Of a stretch of 64,000 nt of DNA, positions 20,943 to 31,698 are shown in pieces (position 1 is the first letter of the stretch; each line of letters begins with the position of its first letter). The notes under the pieces were generated by a model, which saw only the letters and a program-made list of their open reading frames with translations, did not search any database and was not told the origin of the DNA. The translations under genes and the position numbers were made by a program. The stretch comes from Hydrangea macrophylla (taxonomy: Eukaryota > Streptophyta > Magnoliopsida > Cornales > Hydrangeaceae), in assembly GCA_033977485.1 (NCBI GenBank), contig CM066985.1, forward strand, positions 71,967,045-72,031,044, in the 5' to 3' direction.

Positions 20943-21152
20943 TGTTGGAATATATATTTATTTTTATTATAGTCAAACGTATTTCATGGACTGATTAGGA
21001 ATAGATTGATTGTAATTTATTATAGTTGTCTATTTCCTTTTTTCTTTTCTTTCCTTTTCTTCTCTTTGTTTCCTTTTTCTGTCTTTCCTAGCTTGTATAT
21101 ATACATACTCTTTGTGAATGAATTAAACAATCAATTCTTCTATCTTTCTTCT
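20943..21152 (+). repeat. copia A 3' LTR
   Basis: 210 bp, starting TGTTGGAATATATATTT and ending CTTTCTTCT, unusual in lacking a terminal CA. It is followed by CTAAC (21153-21157), the same 5-bp sequence that flanks copia B, and then gypsy integrase codons. Confidence 0.9.
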
Positions 21153-22289
21153 CTAACAGAGTTTGATTTTCAAATTTCTGAATCAAGTGAAGAACGACTC
21201 TTTGGATGTCTCGTGGTACAACCAACCCTCATAAGCCGTATTCTTGAAGCTCAAGGAAAGGACGAAGGACTTCGTCAATGGTTTGAAAAAGCGTAGGCAA
21301 AGGACCCCGCAGAGTGGAATATAGGAGCAGATGGAGGATTTAGATGTCGCAACCGACTTTGTGTACCTAATGAGGACAACCTAAGGAAAGATATACTGGA
21401 TGAGGCACACAAGTCAAGGATGACAGTTCATCCCGGAGGAACAAAAATGTACAAAGATTTAAAAAGGAACTTCTGGTGGGACGGAATGAAGAGAGAAGTA
21501 GCAGATTATGTGTCTAAATGCATGACCTGCAAGCAAGTCAAAGCTGAACATCAAAAACTAGGAGGATTGTTACAGCCACTACTAGTTCCCGGATGGAAAT
21601 GGGAGCACATAACGATGGATTTCGTTGTCGGAATGCCAAGGTCAAGGCAGAATCATGACGCCATTTGGGTAATCGTGGATCGACTCACCAAATCGGCTCA
21701 CTTTATCGCTTATAGCATGACTTACCCAGTTGAGAAATTGAGCAGAATGTATATACAACAAGTTGTTCGACTACATGGAGTACCCGTGTCAATCGTGTCA
21801 GATCGTGATTCACGTTTTACGTCTGGATTTTGGGAAAGCTTACAGACAGCACTTGGAACTTCATTGAAGCTAAGTTCAGCTTTTCACCCACAAACTGATG
21901 GACAGACCGAAAGAGTCAATCAAGTCATGGAAGACATGCTTCGAGCTTGTGCAATAGATTTTGAAAGTTCATGGGAAGAGAACCTACCGTTGATAGAGTT
22001 TGCTTATAACAACAGCTACCATACGAGTATAGAAATGGCACCATTTGAAGCTTTATATGGAAGACCGTGCCGATCACCCTTATGTTGGGCAGAAGTTGGA
22101 GATGACAAGCTGCTAGGACCAGAGATGATTCGAGAGACGAACGAAAAGATCAGTATCGTCAAAAAGAAGATGAAAGCAGCTCAGAGCCGACAGAAAAGTT
22201 ATGCGGATAAACATCGCAAGGACTTGGAATTCCATGTTGGAGATCACGTATTCCTAAAAGTATCACCCGTACGAGGAATTGTCAGATTT
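21153..22289 (+). pseudogene. gypsy G1 integrase fragment, left copy
   Basis: Duplicate of 36022-37158. It contains the zinc-binding HHCC region (HPGGTKMYKDLKRNFWW, KCMTCKQVKAEHQK) and the DDE core (TMDFVVGMP, SDRDSRF, QTDGQTERVNQ). One nonsense change creates TAG at 21294-21296, where the right copy has TCG. The fragment stops abruptly at GTCAGATTT (22281-22289) and is joined to the interior of the G1 LTR, a deletion equal to 691 bp of the right copy. The lost part includes the C-terminal chromodomain region, polypurine tract and start of the LTR. It starts where the copia A insertion ends, so no upstream pol is attached. Non-functional. Confidence 0.9.
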
Positions 22290-24863
22290 GTAAATGTACT
22301 TGCCTAGCCTAGCTCAACCCATTGGACACTTCCATTACCCAAACCACCCTCCCTTGTACCCGCCGGACACCCACACAAACCCCCTAACTGCCGGCTCCAT
22401 TCCTTTCCCCAATACACCATCAAAATCAAATGTCATCTCTCCATCCCACCTATCTTGTTCAAGCAGATTTGCAAAAATCTGTGAGTATCTATGTGTATGT
22501 GCGTTAGTGTATATTTATATGAGTATTGAGAGAGGGAGAGTAACCGAGAGTTAGGGAACCCCCACACATATACCCTCTCACAATTTTCCCCTCTATTACT
22601 CTCTGCTCCTACCATTACCACTCACATCCTCTCTGTCCCTTGCCATCACACACACACCCACCGGAAAGAAGAGGAGGGCTAGAGAGAGAGAAGAACCTCG
22701 CCGGAGATAGAGAGAGAGAGAGACCGAGACCCACAGGTAAAACCCACCCCCTCTGACTCATTTCTGTATCATACACACCCCTGTGCACAAACCAAACAGA
22801 GCCTAAGCCCTATGTTGAACCCGAAATAGCCATGGAAGCTCCTCACCGGAGCTCAAATTTCTAAACATAACCAAAGCCCATTATTTTTGTACCAATCAGA
22901 CCCTCTAGGTCCCAGGAGGACCCCCTATAATCAGCTTTTGAAAAGATCCACGTTTGGACCACCATGCAAGCCGTTATTCCCTCTTAACCCGAAAAGAATA
23001 ATCTCATAGTAGGCCCTTAAAACGAATAAACCGGATCATGGGCTCCTAGTATGTCATAGAGGAAGGAAAACCGGTCATTTTGGCATTGGATTCGTCGATT
23101 TTTATGAAAAGACGAAGAAGTTATGAGCTCGGGAAGATTTTCCGGCGAAGCCCCGATTTTCCGGCGACCAAGTCTCACCGGAGAAGACACGACCCGTTTG
23201 GGTCTCGGTTTATATCATTTACCCGATTGGGTCGGGTTTTGGGTCATGGATATGGGTTAGTATGTGTGTAGAAATGGTAGTGGGTTTGGGTTATAACAAT
23301 TGCTAATGGATCCGGTTCGGATCTTTTAAGTTGGATCGAGCCTAGAGTGAATACAGGTAACCCGTGGGCGCGGGTTCGGATATGGGTTAACCCGCGGGTT
23401 TTTTCTGATAATTATAATTAATTGTTTTTATATTACTAAATTACTCTACTAATCTTAATTAAGGTTTATTAGTCTGTTTTTATATTGTTAGCTATTCTGT
23501 TTAACTTAATTAATGTTTTAATGTTCTGTTTGAGTAAATATAATATATATTAATCTAGATTAGTATATATTAATCGAGATTAGTATATATATATATATTA
23601 TTTATAATATATTTAGTATTAATAAATATGTATATATGGTATTGAAATTTTGTTTTAAAAAAATCCAATAAAGGTTTCAATGATACTATATATTATAGTT
23701 TTATAAATTGTAATGTTATTTTTTATAATATACTTATAATCTGAAAATATAAATTGTTATTATTATATGATTAAGTAAATGTTTTAAATTAAAAATAATT
23801 AGGTAATAAATACCTAATGACCCATTTTCAAGCATAGGAAAATTATATTAAATTTTCCTAAGGTCTAGTACCCCTATAGTGTAAATTATTATTTGCAAAA
23901 CCCTAGCATTAATATTTTAATAATTATTAATTATTTATAAAATATCCGTTTGGTTGTATTTTAATTATTTAAAATACCAAACGAGCCACGAAAATTACGA
24001 GGAAAATATTACTAGCCTAATTTAAGGCCTAGTATTTAATAAAAATATTTATAAGAGTCATATGCCTCTCTAAACTATATTTTAAAATTATGGGACCCCG
24101 CAGTCTATTATTAGACGTTTTAAACTTCATAAATTCGTAATAAATAAACCGTAGCCCAGAAAAATACGCGGTCAATTCCCAGAGTCTTAGAATAATGTCT
24201 AGAATATTCCCTTAAAGTTTGGTGACCTTTTAACACGGTCAAAAATACAGCTTATCTTTAGGGCCCAAACTGGTATAGAAAACCCAGCCTTTTATGCGAC
24301 GGACTCCGATTTGAGTCTAGTCAATGGCGTTGGACTCAGAATGATGTCCAGATCATCATGTTGAGGTTTAGGGACCCACCCGGCACAATTACCATTATGT
24401 CCTTGATTTTAGTAAACTTATTAATCAATGTTCTATATAATCTTAATGCTTTGTAGGAACCGCTACGCTTGTTTTTACGCAACCGCTTCAAGGTGAGTCG
24501 TCCTAACTCACTTGGTATATTATAGAACTATTCTTTGATCGTATGTGTATGTCCAGTACGTCCTGCGTGGACGAGACTGATAAATATTAGTATTTTAAAT
24601 GTTTAGATTGTTTCTTATATATCGAACGTATGTTAGTTAACTATACTCCATGTCTGGTTAAATATTCGCTGATATTCTTGTTATCATGATTTCTGTTTCT
24701 ATAGTCACATGAACATTCATATGAACATGGTCGAGTCTTGATGTCAACATTGACGTCTGCATGGTTAGTCACGGAGACTAACACCGTCATATCAATTTAT
24801 ACATTGTATGGACCGTGGTGGTCCGAGTGGTACAGTCAAGTAAATGGGAACAACAATGAAACT

Positions 24864-25146
24864 GCTATAGGGCCCTGCTAGGCGACGGTAGCCAGAGTTT
24901 CCATTGAAATCATTGAAATTATGCATGAATTGATGATTGATACGCTATAGGGCCCTGTTAGGCGACGATAACAATGTATCCATCAGAATACAATAGTTAC
25001 CTTTCAAATGCTATAGGGCCCTGCTAGGCGACGATAGCGCTGTAACTATTCTATTCTCCCGGCAAGGTCACGAGGACCTAAGAGTCCAATGATTACACTC
25101 TTTCTAAAACCAAAACTGCTATAGGGCCCTGCTAGGCGACGATAGC
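24864..25146 (+). repeat. four-fold 29-bp hairpin motif in the G1 5' LTR
   Basis: A 29-bp motif occurs at 24864-24892, 24944-24972, 25010-25038 and 25118-25146. Each has GCTAT, then AGGGCCCTGCTAGGCGACG, then a closing ATAGC (or close variants), so the five-base ends can pair, and AGGGCCCT is itself palindromic. Spacing is irregular (80, 66, 108 bp), while the motif is better conserved than the spacers. The 3' LTR has the same four at 40399, 40479, 40545 and 40653. Possible roles are transcription-factor binding or RNA structure; none is proven. Confidence 0.75.
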
Positions 25147-25213
25147 AACGTAATCATTCTACTCTGAGCTAACGGCGTTACACTGGTAATGTAACAAGTC
25201 ACATGAGTCGGTT

Positions 25214-25552
25214 GTGGTGTTCATGGTCGAGTTAAAGTCGAATATATCGATAATGCATTATGTCATCATTCTACATGTCATATACTCATTAATGTCTTTT
25301 CAAGATATGTTGTACTTGTATATCCTTATCTGTATTAGGAGTGATCGGTTAAGACGTTCTCACTTAGCTTCAAAAGCTAACGGCTCCCTCCCTGCCCTGG
25401 ACTTTTTACGTCTAGGTTATGATGAGGAGAACTATCAAGGTAACGATGAAGACGAATATCACTATCCTCAGAATGGGAATTATCAGGAAGGTGATCCTGA
25501 GGCAGACTATCAGGAAGAGCCTGATAACGAAGGTTATGGGTTTGCCAGTTAG
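25214..25552 (+). CDS. acidic small ORF inside the G1 5' LTR
   Basis: A 112-codon frame with no recognised domain. The first ~40 residues are hydrophobic. From about residue 42 the sequence becomes basic (RSDRLRRSHLASKANG) and then a Tyr/Glu/Asp-rich repetitive tail (NYQGNDEDEYHYPQNGNYQ, GDPEADYQEEPDN). The other LTR encodes it at 40749-41087 with one Leu-to-Phe difference. The bias and conservation hint at selection, but LTRs are also homogenised at each transposition, so identity alone proves little. The start codon is uncertain; the credible part is the C-terminal ~70 residues. Confidence 0.35.
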   Translation: MVFMVELKSNISIMHYVIILHVIYSLMSFQDMLYLYILICIRSDRLRRSHLASKANGSLPALDFLRLGYDEENYQGNDEDEYHYPQNGNYQEGDPEADYQEEPDNEGYGFAS

Positions 25553-25885
25553 AAAGAGGACCCTGGCCTATTTCCGCATTAAGACTTCTATTACGTTTTA
25601 ATTATCTTTTGGTTGATGTAATATTTAAGTGGCGTAGATCGCCCAGACTTATCTTTTGTGGTTTTCATTTGGAACTGCTGTAATAGCTTAAGTAGCAAAC
25701 ACTCTAAATTCCCCCATGAATACCATTAGACGCTTTTGCAAATTTCTTACTCTGATCTATATATTATGTTGTTAGTATGAGGCACGGACAGGTCAGTTTT
25801 ATGTAACTCGTCATTCCCTACGGGTCCAGAAATGAAATTTTAAATTTTCCCTATTTTTGGTTACTCCGGGGCGTGACAGGATTTT

Positions 25886-25897
25886 TGGTATCAGAGC
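25886..25897 (+). promoter_or_regulatory. G1 primer-binding site
   Basis: TGGTATCAGAGC, complementary to initiator tRNA-Met, starts 7 bp after the LTR end (25878). Confidence 0.9.
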
Positions 25898-26006
25898 ACT
25901 AGGTTTAGTTGTGCTCGCTGACTGTCCTACACCCTTAAGTTAAGAACCTTGAGACACTTAGAAACAACAACCAATACTAAAATAGTCTTTCTGTCTAACA
26001 TGTAGT

Positions 26007-26456
26007 ATGGAGAATTACCAAGGAGCCCTTCCCCGAGGTTTAGTATGCGTTGGTGCTGCTTTCCGCCATTGGACTTGCAGAAGCATAGGAAAGTTGATGA
26101 AATGTCTATTCTTTATGAAGAAGGTTTCCCCAACCGTGCATCATATTATTGTAGCACCCCGCTTGGTGCTAATAGAGGTGGATGGAACCTCTGATATTCC
26201 TAACGACCCTGTGACCATCAGCTTAGAAGAAGCACAGGCAGAAATTACTTCCTTAGAGACCTCCGACAGTTTGATAAGCAGCTCTGAAGACGAAGAAATA
26301 GAGCTTTACCTAGCCGATGAGGACCTCATTGAAAAGGGAACGTTGTACACATATGACCCTGACTGGCCAATAGGGTGGGATAATGAGAGATGGATGTCAT
26401 TCACCCCGCCCGAAGAGATGGACATCTCAGAGGAATTCACACCACTAGAAGATTAG
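26007..26456 (+). CDS. G1 additional ORF 1 (unknown function)
   Basis: A 149-codon frame starting MENYQGALPRGLVCVGAAF, the first of two ORFs between the G1 primer site and gag. No family is recognised. The C-terminal two thirds are acidic (SLEEAQAEITSLETSDSL, SSSEDEEIELYLADEDLIEK, PEEMDISEEFTPLED). Between about 26060 and 26190 an alternative frame (PPLDLQKHRKVDEMSILYEE) looks at least as protein-like as the annotated one, so an intron or two compensating frameshifts may exist. It is followed by an AT-rich stretch with poly-A-signal-like words (26500-26600). It may form one functional unit with ORF 2, since both have acidic tails. Confidence 0.5.
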   Translation: MENYQGALPRGLVCVGAAFRHWTCRSIGKLMKCLFFMKKVSPTVHHIIVAPRLVLIEVDGTSDIPNDPVTISLEEAQAEITSLETSDSLISSSEDEEIELYLADEDLIEKGTLYTYDPDWPIGWDNERWMSFTPPEEMDISEEFTPLED

Positions 26457-26708
26457 CGCACTTTAGTCAGCTTATTTTGTATTAATGCTGTATTGGGATT
26501 ACAATCCCACATTTTGTCGGATATATATGTAAAAGCTGTATTTCAAAATTTCCTCTTATGTAAACATTTTTCTATTAATGAGAAACCTACTTATTAGTTC
26601 TAATTTCTCGTGTGATACTATTCTCTTTTATGATTTAAATAGTAATAAACCTTAAGGCAATTTGCACCAGTACCCTAAATAGATAGTTCTTCTGATGAAA
26701 CAGGTAAC

Positions 26709-27767
26709 ATGGAACCCCACTACATTTCAGACCCTTTTGGAGGACGACTAATTTTCCCCGACCGTGTAGTACCAGCAAACCCGGACATATACCATCGCCA
26801 AATTCAGGAACTAGCTAGAGACGGAGGAAAAAGGAATTTATGGGTGGAAATGAATAAAAGTAATGTGTATAACTACGATACCCTGCGCTTAGAATCAATC
26901 TATGAAGCCGAAATCGTCCAGAAGGTTCAGGATGAAATGGTTGCCCTACTTAAGAATCCTGAGGACTACGAAAGGATGCACGATAGCGCTTACCAAATGC
27001 CACCACCGCCCTCTGCACTCCTCCAACAACCCCCACCATTCCAAAGAGTGCCTATGCACAAAACGCAATCCCGAGAACCTGGTCAGTATGTCAATGACGA
27101 CTTTGGAGGACATATGATCTACCCGGATGGCATCGAAACAGCTGATCCAGAAGGATTCCTGGAAAATGTGCAACTGAGAGCCCGTCAACGACTCCGAGGA
27201 GGACTTAGAGTCCAACGACATGTATATAATATCTCCGACTCTCATCGACTTCAAGCTGAAGCCATCCATACTGCATACACCCAAGAGTTAATGCATGGAG
27301 AGATAAGGAGACTAGCAATGAAGGACTCAGTTATCCAGCCACTAATAAACCTGATACTACAGGAGCCTTCCATTCACCCAGAAGACCGCCTGGTTGAGCC
27401 TCCTAATGAGAATGCCCCTGTAGGTGTGGCACCCCCAATGGAAGCACCTGCTGATGAACCTGCTAATGCAGAGATGTCTGACGATGAACCAGATGCATAT
27501 CTAGAAGTAGATGATGAGGAAGAGGATGACGAGGAGGATGATCCAGAAGAAGAGAACTCCGAAGAGGAACCTGACCAGGAAGCACCACACCAACCTATGG
27601 AGGTTCACCCTATAATAGAAGAACCTATGGATAATGAGGATAATGAAGAGGATGAAGGCGATATTGAAATCGAAGATTGGGATTTGGGTGAACCCATTAT
27701 GGACGAAGATGGGCCTAACGACTCTGACATGGGAGAGATCACATCCGAGTCGGATATGGATGATTAG
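26709..27767 (+). CDS. G1 additional ORF 2: repeated domain plus acidic tail
   Basis: A 352-codon frame in the same orientation as gag but separate from it, with a 305-bp gap to the gag ATG. Two related domains are visible: residues ~4-85 (YISDPFGGRLIFPDRVVPA, then a helical segment ending NPEDY) and ~125-210 (YVNDDFGGHMIYPDGIETA, then a helical segment ending MKDSV). The shared pattern is Y-[IV]-x-D-x-FGG-x-x-I-x-PD, then A-[ND]-P. A Pro-rich linker separates them. Residues ~255-352 are extremely acidic (EEEDDEEDDPEEENSEEEP). No stop or frameshift is present. I do not recognise the family. Extra ORFs are known in some plant gypsy lineages (best in Tat/Ogre and Athila), usually of unknown function. 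Confidence 0.65.
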   Translation: MEPHYISDPFGGRLIFPDRVVPANPDIYHRQIQELARDGGKRNLWVEMNKSNVYNYDTLRLESIYEAEIVQKVQDEMVALLKNPEDYERMHDSAYQMPPPPSALLQQPPPFQRVPMHKTQSREPGQYVNDDFGGHMIYPDGIETADPEGFLENVQLRARQRLRGGLRVQRHVYNISDSHRLQAEAIHTAYTQELMHGEIRRLAMKDSVIQPLINLILQEPSIHPEDRLVEPPNENAPVGVAPPMEAPADEPANAEMSDDEPDAYLEVDDEEEDDEEDDPEEENSEEEPDQEAPHQPMEVHPIIEEPMDNEDNEEDEGDIEIEDWDLGEPIMDEDGPNDSDMGEITSESDMDD

Positions 27768-28072
27768 ATCAGGATAATCTGTTGTTATATGCTAGTAGTT
27801 TAATTGTATCTAAGTTATCTTGGGCTAGTGACCCATCTTGTTGTATGAATGCATGCGATAGGGTAATACCCCATTTTGTAACCATGTATTCTCGGCTAAT
27901 TTAATCTTGTAATCACCGCTTTATTATTAAATGAAATAGATGTTTTAGTACTATACTTGTCTACATGATTGTTTGGTTTGTTTGATTAATTTATATATAT
28001 GTTAGTAGATATCTAGACACATCCTGCATTCGAACCCTAAGAAGAATACTTCTGTAGGTAACCAGATACGCA

Positions 28073-31068
28073 ATGGCAGAACGACCAAGGAGAAATCGAC
28101 GCTTAGGACTTCCAAACCCAGTCGAAGGAGCACCGGAACCCATTCCTGCTGGAATGGATCCCACTGGAATCTTTGGAGCATTCTTACAACGCTTGGAACA
28201 CATCGGAAATAACCACGGACCAACCAACAATGTTAACGTCAATCCCACAGTTCCACCCAGACCACAAGAGGATCGTACGGTGGAACGATTCCGGGCAATG
28301 CGACCGGACAAGTTTAATGGAATGACTGAGCCATGGGAAGCAGAACAATGGCTTCGTGGATTGGATATCATTTTCGACACACTGGGATGTTCTGAGATCG
28401 AGAAACGCCGACTGGCTACATATCAACTGACGTGTGCTGCTGCAGACTGGTGGGAATCGGAAAAAGCAACACTGGGAGGAGCTGCACAGAGGATGTCATG
28501 GACGACATTCAAAGAACTGTTCCTAGAGAACTACTTCCCCCAGACAGAAAGGAACAAGAAAGAAAAGAAATTTATTGACTTGGTGCAAGGGAACCACACT
28601 GTACGGGAATACACAGTGCAATTTGAACGTCTCTCTCGTTTTGCACACCACATGATCGATACCCCGGAAAAGAAGAACCGAAAGTATCACCTGGGACTTT
28701 CCCTACCTCTACAGAAGTTGACTTATGGCCACCTGAATCAGACTTTCAAAGCTTTAGTAGGAATGGCCCATGGCTTCGAGGAGATCACCGGTCGTGAACA
28801 AAGGCGTTTCGTAACTCGACCACCCCCTCCGAGATTTAATCAGGGACCAAGACAAGCCCCAGCTCGCAATCAAGGATTCAAGAGGAGCTGGAATGGTGAG
28901 AAGAGGCCGCAGACAGCCCCGTTCCGTAACAAACCGGCTGTGCCATTTAAGCCGACTCCGCCCCAAGGACCATCAGGAACCACCAATAATAACCCTGGAG
29001 TCTGTTTCAACTGTGGATTTCCCGGACATCTGTCCAAGGATTGTCGTGCCCCGAGGAAGAACAGTCGCTCTGATGTGGTCTGTTTCAACTGCAACAAGAA
29101 GGGACATCTGTCCAAGGACTGCAAAGCACCTCGAGGTGGTTACTATGGAGCGTCAACTCAAGGACAGGCTCGCCTCAATGCTATTATCCCAGAGGAAGCA
29201 GGATTTGAAGAGGAAGAGCAGGAAAATCTGGAAGGTACTCTAACCCTCTTTAACAGTCAAGTGAAAGCTTTGTTTGATACTGGCGCATCAAATTCTTTTA
29301 TTGCAATAAGAATCGTGCAACGCTTAGGCTTAGTACCCCAAACAATGGATATGACTTTGAATGCTACGTCACCTCTAGGAAAGAGCGTTAAGTTGGACAA
29401 AGTATGCAAGGACTGCCCTCTAAACTTGAAAGATCAGAATCTCCCCGCTGATTTGATAGTTTTGTCGATGAAGGAATTCGACGTGATCCTAGGAATCGAT
29501 TGGCTTGCGAAGTACCACGCCAAGTTAGATTGTGCTAGCAAATCTATACTCTTTTCAGTACCTGATGGTGAACCATTTGATTTCAAGTGCAATCCCTCGT
29601 GTGACGTTTTCCTCACCAACTGCCTAGCTGCACTCGGAACCACAGGCGATGAGATTCCTGTTAACCAAATTCCAGTAGTTCGAGATTTTGAAGATGTTTT
29701 TCAAGAAGTTAAAGGTTTGCCACCCAAGAGAGACATCGATTTCTGCATCGAGTTAATGCCTGGAACCTCCCCAATATCGAAGACACCTTACCGAATGGCC
29801 CCGATGGAGATGCAAGAACTAAAGACGCAAGTGCAAGAACTCCAGGACCTCGGATTTGTTCGTCCAAGCACTTCACCGTGGGGAGCGCCGGTGCTGTTTG
29901 TCAAGAAGAAGGATGGAACACTTCGACTCTGTATCGACTACAGAGAGTTGAACAAGGTCACAATCAAGAATCGGTACCCACTACCGAGGATTGACGATCT
30001 ATTCGATCAGCTACAAGGAGCTACCACATTTTCGAAGATAGATCTACGATCCGGATACCACCAATTGCTCGTTCGACCTGAGGATGTACCCAAGACGGCT
30101 TTCAGAACCAGGTATGGACATTATGAATTTCTGGTTATGCCGTTCGGATTGACCAATGCCCCAGCCGTATTCATGGATTTAATGAATCGAGTTTTCAGAC
30201 CTTACCTGGATCAATTCATCATTGTGTTCATAGATGATATCCTCATCTACTCTAAGACAGAGGCAGAACACGAAGGACATGTGAAAATAGCACTTCAGAC
30301 TCTACGAGACAACCACTTGTATGCCAAGTACAGCAAGTGCGAGTTCTGGCTAAAGGAAGTCAAATTTCTAGGACATGTTGTCTCGAAAGAAGGAATAACG
30401 GTGGATTCATCGAAGATTGAAGCTGTCTTAGATTGGAATCGACCGACCACAGCAACAGAAGTCAGAAGTTTTCTCGGTTTAGCTGGATATTACCGGAGAT
30501 TTGTGGAAGGATTCTCGAAGATCGCAGCCCCTCTTACTGGATTAACTAGAAAGGACTTGAAGTATGAATGGAGCGACAAGCATGAATGCGCATTCGAAGA
30601 ATTGAAGAAAAGACTAACCACGGCACCAGTGCTTGCAATACCAAAGAGCGGTGAACAGTTCACCATTTACAGCGATGCATCACATCAAGGACTTGGATGT
30701 GTGCTTATGCAGGACAGAAGAGTGATAGCGTACGGATCACGACAATTGAAACCTCACGAGCTTAACTATCCTACGCACGATCTGGAACTAGCTGCAATCG
30801 TTTTTGCACTCAAAATTTGGAGACACTACCTCTACGGAGAAAAGTTCGATCTATTTTCAGATCACAAGAGCCTGAAATACCTGTTCTCTCAAAAGGAGTT
30901 GAACATGAGACAGCGAAGATGGATGGAATTGTTAAAAGATTATGATTTCACGCTACAGTACCACCCCGGCAAAGCAAATGTTGTTGCTGACGCATTGAGC
31001 CGAAAACCCCGAAAACTCATCGTATCTTCTCTCATGGTCAGAGAATGGAAAGTGTTGGAGACACTAAC
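28073..31068 (+). CDS. gag-pol: G1 Gag-Pol, N-terminal part (Gag-PR-RT-RNase H)
   Basis: Starts [16 protein letters not shown] at 28073. A Gag domain (around [16 protein letters not shown] to [10 protein letters not shown]) is followed by two CCHC zinc knuckles, [14 protein letters not shown] (Cys at residue 311) and [14 protein letters not shown]. The protease motif is LFDTGAS (Asp at residue 402). Reverse transcriptase runs from [20 protein letters not shown] to FIDDILIYS (catalytic Asp pair at residues 721-722). RNase H has [27 protein letters not shown] and [12 protein letters not shown]. All catalytic motifs are present, with no stop or shift. The frame is cut by copia B after 31068; the open frame continues artificially into the copia LTR to 31120. 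It resumes in phase at 36027. Confidence 0.92.
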
Positions 31069-31278
31069 TGTTGGAATATATATTTATTTTTATTATAGTC
31101 AAACGTATTTCATGGACTGATTAGGAATAGATTGATTGTAATTTATTATAGTTGTCTATTTCCTTTTTTCCTTTCTTTCCTTTTCTTCTCTTTGTTTCCT
31201 TTTTCTGTCTTTCCTAGCTTGCATATATACATACTCTTTGTGAATGAATTAAACAATCAATTCTTCTATCTTTCTTCT
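31069..31278 (+). repeat. copia B 5' LTR
   Basis: 210 bp. Differs from the 3' LTR in 'ttttttcctttc' versus 'ttttttcttttc' and 'gcttgcatat' versus 'gcttgtatat'. TSD CTAAC lies immediately upstream. Confidence 0.95.
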
Positions 31279-31290
31279 TGGTATCAGAGC
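31279..31290 (+). promoter_or_regulatory. copia B primer-binding site
   Basis: TGGTATCAGAGC abuts the LTR end and is complementary to initiator tRNA-Met. Confidence 0.9.
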
Positions 31291-31698
31291 AACAACAAAA
31301 ACACCAAACCCTAGCTCCCCACCACCAACCGCCGCTACCCACAGCCTCTCCTGGGCTCGCCGCACCATCTCCCACCTTTAGCCCACCTCGGCGCAGCCCC
31401 CCCCCCCCCCCCACCAGCCGAGGGTCCCACAAGCCCCCTAGGGCTCCGGCGCACTTCCCAGGTCTCCACCGAGGCACTTGTGCCTCTCCGACAGCCTCTG
31501 CGCTGTCCTCCGCCCCTCTGTGGGCCCCTCCTGCATCCCTGTGATGCATTAGAACCTTAGTGCTCCTTCTCATCTCTCTTTCAGACCTTTATTTGGTCTC
31601 CGGTTGCCCCATCTGTGTTTCACCTGTTCTGGGCAGCCCTTCATCTTCTCGATTTTCCAAATTTTTGTTGGTTTTCTCTTGGGTTCAGACACTCCGGT

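Larger units (their letters stand above)
16313..21152 (+). mobile_element. copia A: Ty1/copia element, 5'-truncated LTR
   Basis: The internal region and 3' LTR are complete, but the 5' LTR retains only its last 98 bp (16313-16410). The 3' LTR is 20943-21152 (210 bp) and the polypurine tract is TTGAGGGGGAG just before it. Domain order gag-PR-INT-RT-RNase H identifies Ty1/copia. The short LTR and ~4.9-kb size fit the Ale/Retrofit group, which I infer and did not test. Its right flank CTAAC plus gypsy integrase codons is identical to that of copia B, so this is a duplicate of copia B rather than a separate insertion. Divergence between the two is under about 1% by eye. Confidence 0.9.
22290..25878 (+). 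repeat. G1 5' LTR (5'-truncated)
   Basis: Aligns with 37850-41413 of the 3' LTR and ends CGGGGCGTGACA. The first 274 bp are absent, removed in the same deletion that cut the upstream integrase fragment. It holds a (GA)n-rich stretch near 22680-22730, a GC-rich 'cccgcgggtt' region near 23360-23400, an AT-rich block (23400-24060), four hairpin motifs (24864-25146) and a conserved acidic ORF (25214-25552). Confidence 0.9.

Noticed and set aside
24864..25146. CRISPR array
   Set aside because: Four 29-bp repeats with irregular 37-79 bp spacers lie inside a plant LTR and recur in the partner LTR with the same spacers; there are no cas genes.
28073..31120. Single 1015-codon ORF taken as the full G1 gag-pol
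   Set aside because: The last ~17 codons lie inside the copia B LTR; the real frame is cut at 31068 and resumes at 36027.
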